Of a stretch of DNA of 64,000 bases, positions 58,811 to 64,000 are shown one piece after another (position 1 is the first letter of the stretch; each line of letters begins with the position of its first letter). The position numbers and the translations under genes were made by a program. Source of the stretch: Cacajao melanocephalus. Its lineage: Eukaryota; Chordata; Mammalia; Primates; Pitheciidae. The notes under the pieces were generated by a model. It had not been told where the DNA came from and made no database searches. It worked only from the letters and a program-made list of their open reading frames with translations. The DNA is taken from the NCBI GenBank assembly GCA_963573385.1, contig CAUYLG010075606.1:62001-126000 (forward strand), given 5' to 3'.

Positions 58811-58964
58811 GAGCCTCAAAGCGCCTACAGGAGCAGGTGGGAGGGGTTTGAGACAGAGGAAAGGTGGCAAGACAAGGATTAAGCCCAGCAAGCCGGGCTC
58901 AAGGCCTTGCAGATTTCAAGTGCAAAATCAATATCCTTTATTCAGTGGGTTCATACATCTAAAT

Positions 58965-59177
58965 CGGTGCCTGTCACCCGAGGAAGATTTTGCCCCCGAG
59001 GGGACATTTGGCAATGTCCGGGGACATTTTTGGTAGTCTCAGCAAGGGAGCTTGCTCTGGCTTCTAGTCAGTAGAAGACAGAGGTGCTGTCAAACATCCC
59101 ATATTGCTCAGGACAGCCCCCATAACGAAGAACTCTTCATCCTCAAATGTCAGTAGTGCCGAGGTAGGGAAACGCTG
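58965..59177 (+). mobile_element. hAT-type DNA transposon, 213 bp, complete
   Basis: Starts CGGTGCCTGTCAC and ends GGGAAACGCTG, with GGGGACATTTGGCAATGTCC inside. It is flanked by the perfect 8-bp duplication ATCTAAAT (58957-58964, 59178-59185), the hAT length. Family number not assigned. Confidence 0.88.
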
Positions 59178-59189
59178 ATCTAAATACAT

Positions 59190-60060
59190 AAAATTCCTAC
59201 AGATCTTCTAGCTCTCTCTTTTTGGCATTGCCTCTGACACGAGGGCACTTGAGCAAATCTTCCTTAATGTATGAAAGGTATTCTTCTTGAGGATTCATGC
59301 AGAATAACTCTCAATTATTTAATTTCCCCTAAAACCTCCTATTTACCCAATTGTTGGATTGTATCCAACAGCTGTGCTGTTACACCGTATAAATGATGGG
59401 ACTGTGATGGGGCCCGGGCAGAGGGAGAAACCCCTGGCTGTCACGGCACAATGGCGAAGGGCCTTGGGCCCTGCAGTGGGCACGATCAGCCCTGACACTG
59501 TGCGTGGAATGTTGCTGCTGTCCCTGGCAGGGAGCCGTGGCTCATCCGCATGCTGCTCATCAGGGATGTTGGGACGTGTTCAACCCCAGGATGATTGAAC
59601 AGTTCCTGGGAACAACCTGTCAGCAGCTGCCCTCCACTCTCCTCTTACTAAAAGCCCCAGTAGTCAGCCCCAGCATTCTACTCCCTGGCTTTGGGAAGCA
59701 GCCCTGTTAACCCTTCCTCTTCCACAGAGCATATGGGTGTAGCAAGGGGTGCAGGCTAGGGGTGGGAGAAGACCTAGGATCAGGTTACCCCCATCTGAAT
59801 GGTCATGGCACACCTCCCAGCAATAAGCCCATTGCCTGCCCAAAAATTGGTATTCAAGAGTTGGTGCTTATTGAATGAATGAATACACAAGAAGGGTAAA
59901 CCCTATGAGAGTCATTCATTCATTCTTAGGAATATTTACCGAGTGCCTGGCCATGCAGGGACTGTCCTAGTTACCAGGTGAACAAAAGAGACCAAGTGTC
60001 AGTTCTCATGAAGTTTACCTTCTAGTGGAGGGTAACAGATACCATACAAATAAACTAATA
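59190..60060. other. Intergenic, no gene seen
   Basis: A weak L2/MIR-like block at 59,920-60,060. An inverted GAATGAATGAAT / ATTCATTCATTC pair lies at about 59,874-59,933. Confidence 0.5.
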
Positions 60061-60071
60061 AATATGGAATA

Positions 60072-60140
60072 CAGTTGGCCCTCTGCGTCCATGGGTTCCA
60101 ATCTCTGGATTCAACCAGCTGCACACTGAAAACGTTTGGG
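60072..60140 (+). mobile_element. MER2/Tigger-type end fragment
   Basis: CAGTTGGCCCTCTGCGTCC and TGGATTCAACCAGCTGC; cut off by the Alu that follows. Confidence 0.65.
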
Positions 60141-60142
60141 GA

Positions 60143-60610
<468 letters not shown>

Positions 60611-60616
60611 GAAAAC

Positions 60617-60778
60617 CAGTTCTCAACGTGAGCATCTGTCAGAATCACCAGGAGGGCTTATGGAAGCAGACTGTGGGCCCCACCTCTAGAGTTCAGCTGG
60701 TCGGGGGTGGGGCTTAGGAATATGCATTTCTTACCAATCCCCAAGTGATGCTAATGTGGAGGTCCAGGGATCAGAGCA
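60617..60778 (+). mobile_element. MER5A-type hAT transposon
   Basis: CAGTTCTCAACGTGAGCATC, AGAATCACCAGGAGGGCTTA and GGGCCCCACCTCTAGAGTTC; the 3' end is decayed. Confidence 0.8.
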
Positions 60779-60854
60779 TGGGGTATTTGTTCTTCCTGCA
60801 CCAAGTCCTCTACATTCAACATTGACAACATGCAATCATAGATCATCATTGCCT

Positions 60855-61235
60855 GATCATCTGCCACTCCACTGGGCTTGATGGTTCTGTCCACCTCTAC
60901 GTCCCAGTGCTTAGTAAGCACTCAACAGAATATTTGTTGACTGAATTCCTCAAACAAGGGTTCTACTCTGGGCCTTGCCATTCCACCATGTATTCTATCT
61001 CCTGCCTTCCCAGAGCTCTGAGTCTTTGCACGTGCTGACCCATCCACCCAGCATTCGCCTTCCTGTGTCTACCTCGCAAATTCCTACAACGCTCTCCTTC
61101 CAGAATATCCTTCCCGACTTCCTCTGCACCCACCCGGGGTTAGGAATGCTCCTGGAGGTGTAGGGAGTTCTGTATCCACCTGTGGCACAGTGACTTGTCC
61201 ACATGTTGCTCTTCTTTTCTTTACCAAAGATCACA
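60855..61235 (+). repeat. L2 fragment
   Basis: TCTTTGCACGTGCTGACCC and TTCCAGAATATCCTTCCCGA fit the L2 3' region. Confidence 0.55.
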
Positions 61236-62084
61236 GATGGGCAGCCCCCAGGTTGAACCGCACTTGCCATAACACCAGGAATGAATCCCAAGGAAAGAAC
61301 GTTTCAGACAACTTGCATTGTTTTACTCCAGATTCACAGCCGAAACTGTCAGTCATTCATAGAGTGTGTGTGTGCCTTCCCCGACACAAGGCTGGCGGCC
61401 CCCCTGAGATGCAGAGTGGTGGAGAGGTGGAATGTTCCAGGTGTCTGGAGGGAATGTGGAGCCTTCGCACAGGCACCTTTACTGAGGGGCTGCTCTTCCC
61501 GGCAGCATCAGCCATCAGAAATCCCAGGGGCCCCGAGAGAGTGAGGACAGGGAGTACATTCGGCCCACCAATGACAGCGATGATAAACCAAATCTGTCCA
61601 GATAAGCTTCGTCTCTCTCATGCACCCCACAATCACTGGTGAACCTGCTAACTCACAGGTTTCTCTGCTTCCATCCCCACAACCACCCCACGAGGTGGGT
61701 TCTCCTAGGCCCATCCTGAGAGGCTGAGGGATGAGTTAAGTTTCCCAGGCCAGAAAGACGGCAGGGATTTAGGTCTCTCACTCTCCAACCACGTGCAAGA
61801 GGCACCCCGAACCCGGTAAACAGTCGCGTGGAGAGAGCCTCCCTGGGTGACGGGCGACGTGGTGAGGGATGCATCCTCCTTTGGCAAGACAGTAAATGGA
61901 CTAAGAGGAAAGGACCACGTTAGGTTCCCGAGTCTCACCGCTCAGCCCCATCAAAGTGTATCCGTCCTCCCTCTATTCACAAACATCACTTGAAACACCT
62001 TCATATTTTAGATTTTAACGCTCATAACATCTTCGGGCTTTTAAAATGAGATTTCCCTGAGGGATGCGGGGCAGGAACTGAACT
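61236..62084. other. Upstream flank of the IFT27 CpG island, no gene seen
   Basis: The 150-codon + strand frame at 61190-61642 has no recognised domain. A MIR-like end is possible near 61,660-61,790. Confidence 0.45.
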
Positions 62085-62412
62085 TCTCGACGCACTATAA
62101 TAGCTGCGCTGTGCAGAACCCGGGAACCGGGGACGTCACTAGAACCGCGGCGAACTCAAATGAAGTCAGGACGGCCTCAGCAGCGGCGGCCTGGCCCACT
62201 GCGCCGGCGTCGTCCCAGACCGCCTAGAGCCCGACCTGCTAGAGTTCGCCCCTGGTAGGCGAACCCACTTCCAGAAGGACAGCGGGGGTGGCGAATCCCC
62301 ATTCCTCCCGAAGATGGGTCAAGCCAGCCTCAGACCAGTCAGAAAGCTGCTCTTACCGCTTCTGTCGGCCTGACGTGAAGGCTTCTTCACCTCGGGACTC
62401 AATGGCGCCGCA

Positions 62413-62441
62413 GGGGCGGGATATAAAGCTGACTGACGTCA
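62413..62441. promoter_or_regulatory. GC box, TATA-like element and full CRE in a compact cluster
   Basis: GGGGCGGG (62413-62420) is followed at once by ATATAAAG (62421-62428), and the palindromic CRE TGACGTCA lies at 62434-62441. The order is seen directly. It could serve either strand, as a second IFT27 start or a divergent transcript. Confidence 0.6.
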
Positions 62442-63010
62442 CTTACAACCACTTGTCCAGCAGAATGAACTTGAAGAACAAATAACTCTACGAATTCTGT
62501 CTCAAGAAAAGGCTATTGTCCCCGCCCCCTACTCCCATTGGGCCTTTGCGAGCCCTCGAGGGTGGGAGCTTTTGGCGGCAACCAATCGAGGGTCAGCGAG
62601 GAGGGGGAGGCGGGGCAGGTGGGTTACGGTTGCCCGGAGTGTGCGTTTGGCGCGGTACTTGGGGCGGGAGGAGATCCTTCCCGGGCCCTGCTGGGGAGGG
62701 CTGGGCTGAGGAGCTGGGCCGGGAGCACAGGCCGTGTCCGCTCGCTTGCATCTTTTCAGACTGCCGTATCGGGCCTCGAGCCGGACCCACCTGGAGCCCC
62801 CCTACCCACCCGCTCCCAGCGCCCAATATCCGCCCACAGCCCAGGAGGGCTGGGCCGGGTCATCCCCAGCCCCGCCGCGGCCACCGGCCCTTGAGATCAG
62901 CCCTCCCCACCTCCCCGTTCCAGGCCGGCCCAGGGCCGGAAGCCCACCCACCCGCGCCTCTAGCAGCCGCTCTTGTCCTCTGGGTACGGCTTACGGGAGT
63001 GTTGGTTACC

Positions 63011-63044
63011 ATGGTGAAGCTGGCAGCCAAATGCATCCTGGCAG
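63011..63044 (+). CDS. IFT27: IFT27 first coding exon (partial gene, runs off the window)
   Basis: IFT27 (RABL4) is a Rab-like small GTPase of the IFT-B complex. It pairs with IFT25 and helps export BBSome cargo from cilia. Only 34 coding bases are in the window: MVKLAAKCILA plus the first base of a Gly codon, ending at the donor GCAG|GTGAGT. This is the beta-1 strand leading to the P-loop, whose remaining residues lie in later exons. The start codon context is TTACCATGG, close to Kozak. The reading frame stays open upstream to about 62,516, but that part is low-complexity Pro-rich translation of a CpG island and is taken as 5' UTR. The identification rests on eleven residues plus the position downstream of PVALB. 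Confidence 0.88.
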
Positions 63045-64000
63045 GTGAGTCTGAAAACTTGCGCTTGAATACAGCGGTCTCGAGTCCCGAGCCTTCAAAA
63101 TTCATCCAAAGCTTTTGTTCACCTAAATTTCCTACCTTCTTTTCCTATCTCTCTCCCAAAGGCGAGTTACTGCCATTACTAACACAGTAAATTACATTAG
63201 CCGCGGAAGAATGATCCTCCGGGGCGCATTCGCAGCTCCAGCGGGTTCCCCCTGCTCCCTGCCATACGCTGAGACCACCTTCACCGGTTGAACTGACTCG
63301 TTAAAAAATCACTAGTTAAAACTGGAGCAGCAGACTCGTTAAAACAGAACTTAAGCAAACCTTGAGTCCTTCAGCTAAACATTTACTGTACCCCAAAGTT
63401 AGGCTCAGTGACTTTGGTAGTCTTTACTATGGGATTTTTTTTCCGTTGACCTCACCCCCTCTGATAACAGTGACAGGAGTGACCAGAGTTCGCAAAAGGC
63501 ACTTGTGTGTTGTCTTTAAGACCCAAATTGACTGTGCTGCCCCACTCCAAGAAGGACATAAATGTTGTCTCCCAAAGGCAGGAATCTTTGTTTTGTTGAC
63601 TGATACATCCCAAGCACCTGGAACAATGCCTGGAACATAGTAGGTACTCAATAAATACTTTTAGAATGGATGACTATGTGGCATGCATATTTTTAGTGTA
63701 CTGTATCAGTCTGCATATTTAGAAAAACAATAGCTTGGATTATAGACCTGTGACTACATGAAACACATATGCATGTTACTGGATCCTTACTGCATATGAG
63801 GCACACATATTTCATGAAATCGTCCCACTGTAGCACTCTGGGCTAGCTACTGGATTGTTCTGATCTTACTGAGTGAGGCACTGAGAGATGTCAGCCAAGG
63901 TCAACCCCTAGTGAAGGTCATATACAGGATTTCAGGCCCTAGATCTGCCCAACTCCGAAACTCTTAACTCGTGTTTCCATTGAAAGCTGTGACCTTTCCA
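63045..64000 (+). other. IFT27 intron 1, 5' part
   Basis: Begins with the donor GTGAGT. Contains an L2 3' end at 63,580-63,672 (CATAGTAGGTACTCAATAAA) and a MIR-like block near 63,780-63,960. No further exon before the window ends. Confidence 0.75.

Larger units (their letters stand above)
62085..63060 (+). promoter_or_regulatory. IFT27: CpG-island promoter region of IFT27
   Basis: GC-rich, CpG-dense DNA starts near 62,085 and runs through the first coding exon. It holds GC boxes (62413-62420 and about 62522-62528), an inverted CCAAT box (62537-62541), a CCAAT box (62582-62586) and RFX-type half sites (62577-62583, 62629-62634, 63005-63010). The transcription start cannot be fixed from sequence. 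A pyrimidine tract plus AG near 62,760 could be an acceptor for an upstream non-coding exon. Confidence 0.75.

Noticed and set aside
62516..63190. 224-codon frame containing the IFT27 start, read as a longer protein
   Set aside because: The upstream 165 codons are Pro/Gly/Arg-rich CpG-island translation. The known IFT27 N-terminus begins at the internal ATG, and the frame runs past the splice donor.

Overview
This window is primate nuclear DNA. It is dense in Alu elements, including one with AluY-type diagnostic bases near 49,300, plus MIR, L2, L1M, MaLR LTRs and Tigger/hAT fossils, and the real exons are short and bounded by GT-AG introns. Two protein genes are supported, both on the + strand: the complete parvalbumin gene (PVALB) and the first coding exon of IFT27. 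This order matches the PVALB-IFT27 neighbourhood of human chromosome 22q, read along the genes. The parvalbumin differs from my memory of the human protein at three residues (Ala22, Ile50, Thr85 against Thr, Met, Met). With the AluY-like copy, this suggests a non-human catarrhine (Old World monkey or ape), but I cannot fix the species.

Layout. 1-24,850 is intergenic DNA upstream of PVALB with no supportable gene. It holds Alus, two related ~480-bp LTRs (164-657 and 22,501-22,975), a Tigger1 DNA transposon carrying an Alu (about 7,080-9,420), a duplicated 180-bp segment (4,605 and 6,479), a THE1/MST solo LTR (12,803-13,163), and long microsatellites, notably ~570 bp of degenerate CA repeat at 18,617-19,190. 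24,836-41,657 is PVALB: a TATA box inside a perfect CArG box, a non-coding exon 1, coding exons 2-5 joining in frame to a 110-residue EF-hand protein, and a poly(A) signal at 41,632. Exon 2 lies in a CpG island. Intron 4 is 10.8 kb and ends in a long ATCC-type array. A reverse-complement GGAT-type array begins about 300 bp after the gene, so the last exon sits between two inverted arrays.

41,660-62,080 is intergenic: repeats, a nested transposon cluster (47,897-49,802), a G-rich run (57,584-57,620), two CTCF-like motifs in the same orientation (45,888 and 58,405), and a GC-rich non-repeat block near 58,000-58,800. 62,085-63,060 is the CpG-island promoter region of IFT27, with a GC box/TATA/CRE cluster, two CCAAT boxes and RFX-like half sites. 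The first coding exon is at 63,011-63,044, and intron 1 runs off the window.

The two genes are functionally unrelated. PVALB encodes a cytosolic Ca2+ buffer of fast muscle and interneurons. IFT27 encodes a small GTPase-like subunit of the ciliary intraflagellar transport train. I found no undescribed multi-gene system. The points of interest are regulatory motifs and repeat architecture.
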